A stretch of DNA of 10,193 nucleotides, from assembly GCA_005776545.1 (NCBI GenBank), contig SXOY01000123.1:1-10193 (forward strand), read 5' to 3'. Position 1 is the first letter of the stretch, and each line of letters opens with the position of its first letter. Source of the DNA: Planctomycetia bacterium (lineage in GTDB: Bacteria; Planctomycetota; Phycisphaerae; Phycisphaerales; UBA1924). The notes under the pieces were generated by a model that ran no database searches, was not told the DNA's origin, and saw only the letters and a program-made list of their open reading frames with translations. This document shows positions 1-6,079 of this stretch, piece by piece. The position numbers and the translations under genes were made by a program.

Positions 1-532
1 ATACACCAATTCCGGATCCACCTGCCGCTTGAGCGGTGTTTTCAAGATGCCATTGCTTTGTGTAATCAGGGTCGTTGGGAACTCGCGACACGCTGAAGGT
101 CGCATTTGGTTCCAAGCTCATGACTCGCCCGAAGCCAAGCGTCGAATTCACTCGCGAGATTGCATTCTCAACCTGTGCGAGTGAAAGCCCTGTCGCTTCC
201 AAGATGGCATACCGACCATTGCCGAACGTTCGCACGTTTGTCGCTGTGCCATTGGCAGCTTCTGCAAGTCGGCGTGTGACTAGATCTGCGGAATCGTTGC
301 CGAGCGCTTCGCTGTAGGTCACTACGTACGAATTCGTGATGGCGCGGACGTGGTGTCCGTTCCATTCAACAACTACTTCGTTGGCGGGCAGCGCAAGTGG
401 CCCCATCACCGATGAATCAACCGACAAAAGTTGTCGGCCTTCCAGTGTTTGGAACATGGTGTCCACGCAGCTACAGGCTCCGCCTGCGCGTGATGGTGTC
501 GATTGAAATACACGGCGTCGATTTGATGCCAT
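1..532 (-). CDS. Secreted subtilisin-like serine protease (peptidase S8), N-terminal part, cut by window edge
   Basis: An open frame of 177 codons runs leftward off the window. After a short basic leader (MASNRRR) comes MFQTLEGRQLLSV at about residues 26-38, a match to the planctomycete N-terminal LEPR-type motif (usually LEPRxLLS or LESRxLLS) seen on exported proteins. About 100 residues that look like a protease inhibitor-type propeptide follow. Then comes PNDPDYTKQWHLENTAQA, which fits the well-known N-terminal segment of mature S8 subtilases (NDP-x-Y-x-x-QW-x-L). The catalytic Asp, His and Ser would lie beyond the edge, so activity cannot be judged. I chose the ATG at 532 because GGAG lies 8 bases upstream and an in-frame stop sits directly before it. 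An internal ATG at 457 has no comparable ribosome binding site. The protein is inferred to be secreted or cell-surface. Family assignment is fairly sure; substrate is unknown. Confidence 0.8.
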   Translation of the reverse strand, partial: MASNRRRVFQSTPSRAGGACSCVDTMFQTLEGRQLLSVDSSVMGPLALPANEVVVEWNGHHVRAITNSYVVTYSEALGNDSADLVTRRLAEAANGTATNVRTFGNGRYAILEATGLSLAQVENAISRVNSTLGFGRVMSLEPNATFSVSRVPNDPDYTKQWHLENTAQAAGGSGIGV

Positions 533-540
533 TCAAAACG

Positions 541-544
541 CTCC
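541..544 (-). promoter_or_regulatory. Ribosome binding site GGAG deciding the subtilase start
   Basis: GGAG is separated by 8 bases from the ATG at 532-530. The alternative internal ATG at 457 lacks such a site, so this motif favours the longer protein with the basic leader before the LEGRQLLS motif. Confidence 0.55.
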
Positions 545-566
545 AATAGCTGTCGAGACCGGTTTG

Positions 567-585
567 CGCTGGTCAAACGCTGGTC
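567..585. repeat. Tandem 8-base direct repeat CGCTGGTC, 11-base period, in the subtilase leader
   Basis: CGCTGGTC occurs at 567-574 and again at 578-585, an exact 11-base step and so nearly one helical turn. It lies 35-53 bases upstream of the subtilase start codon. This spacing would suit a regulator binding one face of the DNA, but two short copies could be chance. No regulator gene is visible in the window. Confidence 0.3.
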
Positions 586-634
586 CGGCGCTGCGGTACT
601 GACCTATTCGATCAGGGCACGCTGCGCTTGTCTG

Positions 635-654
635 TCCTACGAAACTTCGTAGGA
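635..654. repeat. Perfect hairpin TCCTACGAA-AC-TTCGTAGGA
   Basis: A 9-base arm and its exact reverse complement are separated by two bases; as RNA about 7 pairs could form around a 6-base loop. It lies in the non-coding stretch between the end of the crotonase gene and the subtilase start, about 100 bases upstream of the latter. There is no T-tract on either side, so it is not a classical intrinsic terminator. It is the first of three adjacent palindromes. Confidence 0.6.
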
Positions 655-661
655 ATCAGGG

Positions 662-707
662 GCGGGCTGTCTCCCCAGAGGGCAGGGACACGCCCTGCCA
701 GGCCCGC
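662..707. repeat. Nested GC-rich stem-loop: GCGGGC...GCCCGC enclosing GGCAGGG-ACACG-CCCTGCC
   Basis: The inner stem is seven perfect pairs (681-687 with 693-699) closing a 5-base loop. Outer arms GCGGGC (662-667) and GCCCGC (702-707) can pair around it, leaving an asymmetric internal bulge. This gives a strong folded element on either strand. No poly-T follows. It may be a REP-like intergenic repeat, a factor-independent transcription stop without a T-tract after the HMG-CoA lyase operon, or part of a structured 5' leader of the subtilase mRNA; the sequence alone cannot decide. Confidence 0.55.
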
Positions 708-719
708 ACCAAGTGGTGC
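706..719. repeat. Perfect palindrome GCACCA-AG-TGGTGC
   Basis: Six-base arms are separated by two bases. Its left arm shares two bases with the outer arm of the preceding stem-loop, so the two folds compete or alternate. It is the third palindrome in an 85-base block. Confidence 0.45.
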
Positions 720-837
720 TCTCAGCGTATCAATATATCCGCAATCTTCAGTCTGTGGGTTGCAGTTGCAAAAGATTGTGTAGAGACTTGAAAATCATTC
801 CCGGTGTTTTCACTGGTAATTAGGCAAATGTTAAGGT

Positions 838-1587
838 TTAGGGCTTTTGTCGGGTACTCAATACAACTCGAAGGAGTTCAGTTTGTTCGTCGGTCCCCGC
901 AGTGTTGAGCGATGTAGTCAAAGCTGCCATGACTTCTTCAACGCTGAGCGGCGACACTTTTGAAAGCCATGCCTTGGTTTCAGTCATCGCCTGCGGCGGT
1001 TTTTCTGCAAATCCCGCCGCTATTGCTCTGGCACTCGGTATGACTTCAGCCGCCGTTTCCACCAACGTGTGAATGAGCGAAATCTCTCTTCCGCGGCGGC
1101 CGTCGATCAGTTGTGTATCGAAAGCAATTGGTCGAACCGCACCATTTCCAATCGTCTGGGCAAGTGTGGGAATCGATACCGCGGGTGAAAGTCCCAGCCG
1201 GTGAACTGGATATCCAAATTTTGCGCGTGAATCGGAAACCACATGGTCAGCGGCGGTGAGCAGTGCACATCCACCGGCAATCGCACCGCCTTGTGCCGCT
1301 ATTACAACCGGACATCGAGTATTTTTCAGGAGCATGATGGCGGTGCTCAAACTCCGGAGCAAGTGCTTCAATACCGAGCCGTCCGGACTCTGCTGGCACA
1401 GTGGAAGATCAAAGCCAGCACAGAAAACCGGACCGTTTCCCACCAGCAGCAACGCACGTGCATCCGCTGGGCATTCCGCGATTGCCTTGACCAGTGCATC
1501 TGACATGGTGGGGGTCAAGGCATTTCGCTGATCGGCGCGATCAAGCGTGATCTCGTACACCAACTTATGTAGCGAGGCGTGAATCAT
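838..1587 (-). CDS. Enoyl-CoA hydratase/isomerase (crotonase) family protein lacking both canonical catalytic glutamates
   Basis: At 249 residues it has normal crotonase length. Family marks are ADQRNAL near residues 18-24, the first oxyanion-hole segment GPVFCAGFDL (52-61), and the second one AQGGAIAGGCAL (98-109). By hand alignment with rat mitochondrial enoyl-CoA hydratase, the Glu of GGGCE is Ala108 here, and the Glu of FGQPE is Val128 (FGYPV). CoA-thioester binding and enolate stabilisation should be intact, but classical water addition with two Glu is unlikely. The ATG at 1587 overlaps the HMG-CoA lyase stop in an ATGA, so the two are translationally coupled. Context suggests methylglutaconyl-CoA hydratase in leucine breakdown. 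The active site argues for caution, and another CoA-ester reaction is possible. Confidence 0.88.
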   Translation of the reverse strand: MIHASLHKLVYEITLDRADQRNALTPTMSDALVKAIAECPADARALLLVGNGPVFCAGFDLPLCQQSPDGSVLKHLLRSLSTAIMLLKNTRCPVVIAAQGGAIAGGCALLTAADHVVSDSRAKFGYPVHRLGLSPAVSIPTLAQTIGNGAVRPIAFDTQLIDGRRGREISLIHTLVETAAEVIPSARAIAAGFAEKPPQAMTETKAWLSKVSPLSVEEVMAALTTSLNTAGTDEQTELLRVVLSTRQKP

Positions 1588-2504
1588 GGGGTTTGGCTCT
1601 TGCCAAGCGATTGTGCAAATTTGGTGGCAACCGAAAGCTCCACGGAATCAACTCGCGTTGTTCCACCTGCATCGTTAAGGGCTGAAATGAGAGTTGCCGT
1701 ATCGATATTCCCCGGAGCACGCGTATTCGAGGTGCTGGCATATGGGCACCCACCTAGTCCTGCGGCGGCGGAATCAAACGATCGAACACCCAAACCAAAA
1801 GCTGTGCGTGCACATTCCGCCGCACGTCCAAAAGTGTCATGCAGGTGGAGTGTAAAACGCAACGGATCTCGCAGGTGTGCCTCGCCAAACTCCCTGATAT
1901 GTTCACGAAGCAGTCGAGTGAGCAGGGGCGAATCAGCTGCCCCGATCGTGTCCCCATAGTCAAGCTCATCAACTCCCAGGTTGATAAGCCGCTTTGCTAC
2001 AGACACAACTTTGGCAGGAGAAACAGGGCCTTCAAATGGACATGCGATGACGCATGAAACATATCCACGGATCAAGAACCCTTCCGCTTTTGCCCGCGGA
2101 ATAAGTACTGCAAACCGTTCAAGCACCTGATCGATTGTGCCGTTGGTGTTCTTGTGTGAAAATGACTCGCTTGCCGCGGCAAACACTGAGACTTTGTTGA
2201 TGATTCGCGAACCCGCAGCGGAATTCACATCAATCGCCTGCGACAAGCCGTTGTCGTTTGGCACGAGTGCTGAGAAAACCACATCATCGGTTTTCACTTT
2301 CTTCACCATCTGAAAAAGTTCTGCGGCATCGCCCAGCTGCGGAATCCACTTTGCGCTCACGAAACTGGAAACTTCGACTTCATCAACACGCGCTTCTACC
2401 AATCTCGCAACAAGTTCAGCCTTGTCTTGCGTAGGAATGTGCCTGGCCTCATTTTGCAGGCCATCGCGGGGAGAGACATCTGTAATACGCACCAATTGCG
2501 ACAT
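1584..2504 (-). CDS. mvaB: Hydroxymethylglutaryl-CoA lyase
   Basis: This enzyme of the DRE-TIM metallolyase family cleaves 3-hydroxy-3-methylglutaryl-CoA to acetoacetate and acetyl-CoA, the last step of leucine degradation. It has 306 residues from the chosen start, as usual for the bacterial enzyme. Visible motifs are SPRDGLQNE (11-19, catalytic Arg13 and metal-binding Asp14), HLHDTFG with His220 and His222 as metal ligands, and the Cys loop GLGGCPYA with Cys253. A further Asn, likely a metal ligand, is at 266 in APGN. The Cys loop carries about four extra residues (STSNTR where the human enzyme has QG). I set the start at 2504 because MSQLVRITDVSPRDG matches the family N-terminus; the frame stays open to an ATG at 2660, but those 52 residues look unlike the family. 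No good ribosome binding site is seen at either. It is first in an operon with the crotonase. Confidence 0.92.
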   Translation of the reverse strand: MSQLVRITDVSPRDGLQNEARHIPTQDKAELVARLVEARVDEVEVSSFVSAKWIPQLGDAAELFQMVKKVKTDDVVFSALVPNDNGLSQAIDVNSAAGSRIINKVSVFAAASESFSHKNTNGTIDQVLERFAVLIPRAKAEGFLIRGYVSCVIACPFEGPVSPAKVVSVAKRLINLGVDELDYGDTIGAADSPLLTRLLREHIREFGEAHLRDPLRFTLHLHDTFGRAAECARTAFGLGVRSFDSAAAGLGGCPYASTSNTRAPGNIDTATLISALNDAGGTTRVDSVELSVATKFAQSLGKSQTP

Positions 2505-2830
2505 ACCACAGAGTAGAGGCTCAGGAACGAAGAAGTTCTGGGACCACCCATCTATTGAAGGCCATTGTGTGTGGCCAATGTGTCCGGAAACGCCCAGTTT
2601 GAATTCGGCGTGTAACGCCTGTGCCCGCATGGCCGGGTTCAAACGGTCTGGATGACACATTGCATCGCTGTACCTGAGCCATTGCGGTTGCAGGTTGCGT
2701 GAGTGTTCTGCACATTCAACTCAGCATCACTTCTTTCTTGTTCGTTCACATGAGTGAATGGGAGAAAGCCCGCCGGAGGTGGAGGTGTGGTGTGGTTTTG
2801 AAGTAGCACATTCTAAACAGGAGCAGAAAA
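2505..2830. other. Divergent intergenic region, 326 bases
   Basis: It lies between the oppositely transcribed HMG-CoA lyase and the PEP-CTERM-type gene, so it should hold both promoters. I see no convincing sigma70-type -35/-10 pair for either. A short inverted repeat TTCAC-ATGA-GTGAA sits at 2745-2758, about 72 bases upstream of the plus-strand start, and could be an operator half-site pair. An open extension of the lyase frame covers 2505-2660 but resembles no known N-terminus. Confidence 0.5.
2819..2823 (+). promoter_or_regulatory. Ribosome binding site AGGAG
   Basis: AGGAG stands 7 bases before the ATG at 2831. This favours that codon over the second in-frame ATG at 2846. Confidence 0.65.
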
Positions 2831-3469
2831 ATGAACACACGCACTATGAAGACCGTTGCAGTTGCCTTTGCCGCTTTGTCCGCCGTTTCAGTTGCAGGCG
2901 CCGATGTGATCCGCACCCCAGGGGCACTTTCGCTGGACGCTTCGCTGCAGACGTTTGAGACAATGAGCATGGGTGTTGTTGGAAACTCGTTCGTCTCTGG
3001 CAATCTCACGTTCTCCTCGGCAACGGGCTTGGCGATCACCTCGATCGCTGGCTATCCCGCCAACGGCACCGCAGTGACTGGTTTGGTCTTGCAGCCGGTT
3101 CGCACCGTCAATGTTGGCCCGGGCGCTTCATACAGCCCGCTCACCATTGAGTTCGCCGCTCCGGTCAAGGAAGTCCTCCTCGGTTGGTTTGACCCCAACT
3201 TTGAAGGCAACGTCCTGCAGTGCTTTGACTCCAGCGGCAATTTGCTGGAAGAAGCTCCGGTCGATCTCGGCCCAGTCGGTGGCCTTGCGGCGGCGTACAT
3301 CGGTTTCGTCCACCAGACTGCTGACATCAAGTCAGTCCGCATGGTGAACCCAAGTGGAAACGACGTCTACGCAGTGGACAACATTCAGACTGTTGTTCCC
3401 GCTCCCGGTGCAGGTCTGGCAATGGCGGTGGCTGGTTGCGTCGCGATTCGTCGCCGCCGCACCAAGTAA
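2831..3469 (+). CDS. Secreted protein with PEP-CTERM-like sorting tail
   Basis: The 212-residue protein has a Sec signal peptide (basic MNTRTMK, hydrophobic AVAFAALSAVSV, likely cleavage near AGA-DV, residue 24). The middle has the look of small beta-rich PEP-CTERM proteins: FET at about 42, then FAAPVKEVLLGWFD, then an ending with NDVYAVDNI before the tail. The C-terminus, VPAPGAGLAMAVAGCVAI followed by RRRRTK, is the three-part PEP-CTERM plan: a Pro-containing motif, a hydrophobic helix and an arginine cluster. In known systems this tail is recognised by an exosortase-type transpeptidase and the protein is passed to the envelope or matrix. No sortase gene is visible here. The biochemical role of the mature domain is unknown. 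The gene is monocistronic: good ribosome binding site, terminator directly after. Confidence 0.85.
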   Translation: MNTRTMKTVAVAFAALSAVSVAGADVIRTPGALSLDASLQTFETMSMGVVGNSFVSGNLTFSSATGLAITSIAGYPANGTAVTGLVLQPVRTVNVGPGASYSPLTIEFAAPVKEVLLGWFDPNFEGNVLQCFDSSGNLLEEAPVDLGPVGGLAAAYIGFVHQTADIKSVRMVNPSGNDVYAVDNIQTVVPAPGAGLAMAVAGCVAIRRRRTK

Positions 3470-3495
3470 ACAAACTCTCTCCCCCTTTCATCACC

Positions 3496-3536
3496 TGAAG
3501 GCGTCATGCTCACCACATGTCGCCTTCATGTGTTTT
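3496..3536 (+). terminator. Intrinsic terminator after the PEP-CTERM-type gene
   Basis: TGAAGGCG (3496-3503) pairs with CGCCTTCA (3521-3528). Inside, after one T-T mismatch, CATG (3505-3508) pairs with CATG (3516-3519), leaving a 7-base loop. The stem is followed by TGTGTTTTT. It begins 26 bases after the stop codon and is the clearest terminator in the window. It also argues against translation of the next gene from the ATG at 3506, which lies inside the stem. Confidence 0.8.
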
Positions 3537-3556
3537 TGGCGAGACTATCTTTGGGT

Positions 3557-4381
3557 GTGAAAAAGGCAGACAAAGAAAACTTGAACTCCCCCGATCGCCA
3601 ACTCACGTGGACAATCTTGCTCGCAAAGTGGACGCAGTTTGCCAAGTCCTCGCTAAAACTCCCTAAGACCGCTGAGGGCGATCGCTGGCGAACGGCCGTT
3701 GCTCCCATTATTTCGCTCCAAGCAGTCACCAGTGCTATGGCCGAACTCGATGAACTCGAGTTTGATGAGCGAGCACTCGCGTTCGATAAGTCCGAGATCA
3801 TCGTGCGCAGTCGTGCTGAAGAACTTAAGACTCTCTGGGCAGGCGAAGAACTCCCCGAAGCGATTGTCGAAATAATTGACGACACAAAACTTGCTATCGA
3901 ATGCGCCCGCGAAGGCGGCCTGGAATGGCGACTTCTTCAGGATCGCATCCTCGTTATTCATCCCGGTGAACTCGTCGCACTCTTGCGCTCGCGCGGTTTC
4001 AAGGGCGATCTGTTCCTTCCTACGCCCGGAATTCCCATGTTCAGCGGCAGCCCAATCGCCTTCATGCGCGGCCGCCTCGGAGAGCCAGTTGAAGAAAATC
4101 ATGTCATGCTCGTTGATGAATATCTCAACGCCGAAACCGACATCCAGTGGCAGCCGGGCTTACGTCAGGTCTTCCGCCAATTCGATTTCCTTAAAGGTGG
4201 AGCGGCTCGCGACTTGGTTCAGAATTCTTCCACCGGCGTACTCCCGGGCCAACTGCTGATGGTCCAGGCTCTGGATGATGGCGAGCCAACGCCCGTAAAC
4301 ATGCCGCCGAAAAAGAGCAAAGTCGACCCGGTGCCCGTGGTCTTCGAAGTAGACGAAGATGAGGTCGAAGAATCAGACTGA
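3557..4381 (+). CDS. Unrecognised cytoplasmic protein with acidic tail
   Basis: I do not recognise the family. From the chosen GTG the product has 274 residues, with no signal peptide or membrane segment. The N-terminal third is mixed helical and Trp-containing (LTWTILLAKWTQFAKSS); the middle is rich in Glu and hydrophobic residues (ELDELEFDERALAF). A proline/glycine stretch follows (LFLPTPGIPMFSGSPIAF), and the end is PPKKSK plus a very acidic tail (VDEDEVEESD). The frame is open back to an ATG at 3506, but that codon lies in the terminator stem. GTG at 3557, or TTG at 3551 with GGCGAG 7 bases before it, is likelier; neither is certain. Composition and uninterrupted length support a real gene. 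The last 9 bases overlap the convergent accC. With a terminator just upstream, it needs its own promoter, which I cannot identify. Confidence 0.75.
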   Translation: MKKADKENLNSPDRQLTWTILLAKWTQFAKSSLKLPKTAEGDRWRTAVAPIISLQAVTSAMAELDELEFDERALAFDKSEIIVRSRAEELKTLWAGEELPEAIVEIIDDTKLAIECAREGGLEWRLLQDRILVIHPGELVALLRSRGFKGDLFLPTPGIPMFSGSPIAFMRGRLGEPVEENHVMLVDEYLNAETDIQWQPGLRQVFRQFDFLKGGAARDLVQNSSTGVLPGQLLMVQALDDGEPTPVNMPPKKSKVDPVPVVFEVDEDEVEESD

Positions 4382-5731
4382 CGGTGCGGTCCCCTTGAGC
4401 CAGCGCTCAAGGTAATGAATGTCAACTCCGCCGCGGATGAAGTCGGAATTCTCCATGATCTTGAGCTGGAGCGGAATCGTCGTCTTGATCGGCTCGATCT
4501 TGAACTCGCGCAGCGCACGGGCAGTTCGAATAATCGCCTGCCGCCGGTCATCTGCAGTCACGATCAGTTTGCCAACCATCGAATCGTAATTCGGCGGCAC
4601 GGTATACCCGGGCACAACGTGCGTATCCAGGCGAACGCCCGGACCACCAGGACATTCCCATGTCGTGATCTTTCCTGCGCTTGGCCGGAAGTTGTGATCA
4701 GGATCTTCCGCATTTATGCGGCACTCAATCGCATGGCCGCGAATTTCGATGTCTTTTTGCCGAAATGGTAATGGCATTCCCGCCGCAACCATGATCGAAG
4801 TCTTTACGATATCGACCCCAGTGATCTGCTCCGTAACCGGGTGTTCAACCTGCACACGCGTGTTCACTTCAAGCATGTAGAAATTCTGTTGCTCATCCAT
4901 CAAGAACTCGACGGTTGCCGCACCGTGATACTTCGCGGCTTTCACGAGTCGGGCTGCAGCTTCGCAGACGGCATCGCGTTTCTTGCGATCGAGTCCTGGT
5001 GCAGGAGCTTCTTCGACGACTTTCTGATGTCGCCGCTGCAAAGAGCAATCTCGCTCGTACAGATGTACAGCGTTGCCATGCTTGTCGCCAACAACCTGAA
5101 CCTCGATATGCCGCGCGTGTTCGAGGAATTTCTCCACATAGACCGCGCCGTTGCCAAAACTTGCGAGGGCTTCCTGAGCCGCCTGCTTTATGCTCAATCG
5201 CAGTGTCGCTTCGTTGCGGCAGACTCGCATGCCGCGGCCTCCACCGCCAGCTGAAGCCTTGATAATGACTGGGTAGCCGATCTTGTTGGCAACTTTGACT
5301 GCTTCTTCTTCCTCTTCAATCGCGCCATCTGAGCCGGGGAAGACCGGAACTTTGTTCTCGCGTGCGGTCCGCTTGCATTCAACCTTGTCCCCAAGCTTTT
5401 TCATCGCTTCAGGGCTCGGCCCGATGAACTCAATCTTGCAATCGCGGCAAATCGCCGAGAAATCTGCACGTTCTGACAAGAACCCATAGCCGGGGTGAAT
5501 CGCATCAACATCTGCAATTTCCGCGGCGGAAATAATCCGGCTGATATTGATATACGAGTCCTTCGATGGCCCAGGACCAATACAAATTTTGCGATCGGCC
5601 ATGCGGAGATACGGTGCATCTTTGTCCGCGGTGGAATACACGCAGACAGTCTCGATGCCAAGCTCTTTGCACGCACGCATGATGCGAAGGGCGATTTCAC
5701 CACGGTTTGCAATCAGAACTCGTTTGAACAT
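4373..5731 (-). CDS. accC: Biotin carboxylase subunit of acetyl-CoA carboxylase
   Basis: It carboxylates the biotin of AccB using ATP and bicarbonate, the first half-reaction of malonyl-CoA synthesis for fatty acids. The 452 residues compare with 449 in E. coli. The N-terminal Rossmann-like domain starts MFKRVLIANRGEIALRI. The ATP-grasp glycine loop is SAGGGGRGM (160-168) with Lys158 just before. LEVNTRVQVEHPVTE gives Glu288, Asn290, Arg292, Gln294, Val295 and Glu296, the same numbers as in the E. coli enzyme, and Arg338 (IECRIN) is present. The protein ends soon after the C-terminal biotin carboxylase domain, so this is a stand-alone AccC and not a fused propionyl- or pyruvate-carboxylase. 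It is last in the accB operon, 57 bases after the small membrane-protein gene. Its end overlaps the convergent gene by 9 bases, leaving no room for a terminator between them. Confidence 0.96.
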   Translation of the reverse strand: MFKRVLIANRGEIALRIMRACKELGIETVCVYSTADKDAPYLRMADRKICIGPGPSKDSYINISRIISAAEIADVDAIHPGYGFLSERADFSAICRDCKIEFIGPSPEAMKKLGDKVECKRTARENKVPVFPGSDGAIEEEEEAVKVANKIGYPVIIKASAGGGGRGMRVCRNEATLRLSIKQAAQEALASFGNGAVYVEKFLEHARHIEVQVVGDKHGNAVHLYERDCSLQRRHQKVVEEAPAPGLDRKKRDAVCEAAARLVKAAKYHGAATVEFLMDEQQNFYMLEVNTRVQVEHPVTEQITGVDIVKTSIMVAAGMPLPFRQKDIEIRGHAIECRINAEDPDHNFRPSAGKITTWECPGGPGVRLDTHVVPGYTVPPNYDSMVGKLIVTADDRRQAIIRTARALREFKIEPIKTTIPLQLKIMENSDFIRGGVDIHYLERWLKGTAPSV

Positions 5732-5788
5732 GGGTGAAGTTTTATCCTGTAAAGTGCAACTCGCTCGAAGCGCGAGCGGAAGGAGAAG

Positions 5789-6073
5789 TTATTGACGTAA
5801 CCAAAGAACAAAGAGAAGCCCAGCCGTGAGCATGAGGAGAATTCCCAGAGCCGAAAAGAGTTGCAAAAGCACATCGATCCAGACTGCTTGAAATTCTCCC
5901 GGATTGGCCTGCGATTTCACGCCAGCCCAGTGGCGAACGCGAAGCCGCCTCACGATCAAAAACATCGCGGCGCCTGCAACCAACACCGGAAGTGCGATCA
6001 CCCACAGTGCGACATTGGCAGTCTGCATCTGCTCGGTGACTGGCCCAACAGGTGTTTGCAGTGAAAGCGCCAT
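5789..6073 (-). CDS. Small two-TM membrane protein between accB and accC
   Basis: The 94-residue protein has two strong hydrophobic segments: about residues 21-42 (ALWVIALPVLVAGAAMFLIV), followed by a basic stretch (RRLRVRHW), and about 64-91 (IDVLLQLFSALGILLMLTAG onward), ending LWLRQ. By the positive-inside rule the basic linker should be cytoplasmic. I do not recognise the family. The start lies only 6 bases after the accB stop with no ribosome binding site of its own, so translation is probably coupled to accB; accC starts 57 bases downstream. The position suggests co-expression with acetyl-CoA carboxylase and raises the possibility of a membrane tether or modulator, but that is inference from place alone. 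A competing minus-strand frame (5742-6005) lacks this clear membrane pattern. Confidence 0.7.
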   Translation of the reverse strand: MALSLQTPVGPVTEQMQTANVALWVIALPVLVAGAAMFLIVRRLRVRHWAGVKSQANPGEFQAVWIDVLLQLFSALGILLMLTAGLLFVLWLRQ

Positions 6074-6079
6074 GAGAAT

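Larger units (their letters stand above)
533..837. other. 305-base non-coding stretch between crotonase gene and subtilase
   Basis: I find no convincing coding frame here. The stretch carries the subtilase leader with its ribosome binding site, the direct repeat and three palindromes listed separately. Just downstream of the crotonase stop there is also a weak 6-pair hairpin with one wobble pair at 801-816 (CCGGTG-TTTT-CACTGG). Any transcription stop for the upstream operon and any promoter for the subtilase must lie here, but I cannot point to a convincing -35/-10 pair. Confidence 0.6.

Noticed and set aside
635..719. CRISPR array or attC/integron site
   Set aside because: The three palindromes differ in sequence and spacing, there are no repeated spacers, and no cas or integrase gene is visible.
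801..816. Possible terminator hairpin after the crotonase gene
   Set aside because: Six pairs with a mismatch on the minus strand and no T-tract; too weak to call.
2505..2660. N-terminal extension of HMG-CoA lyase to an ATG at 2660
   Set aside because: The extra 52 residues resemble no lyase N-terminus, have no ribosome binding site, and are Cys/His/Pro-rich without a targeting pattern. The family start fits the ATG at 2504.
3653..4102. Minus-strand frame of 149 codons inside the unknown gene
   Set aside because: The plus frame is longer and continuous and has more natural protein composition. The minus frame has no ribosome binding site or recognisable motif. Since neither family is known, a small doubt remains.
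4841..5262. Overlapping plus-strand frames of 137 and 115 codons
   Set aside because: Both are antisense to the highly conserved accC.
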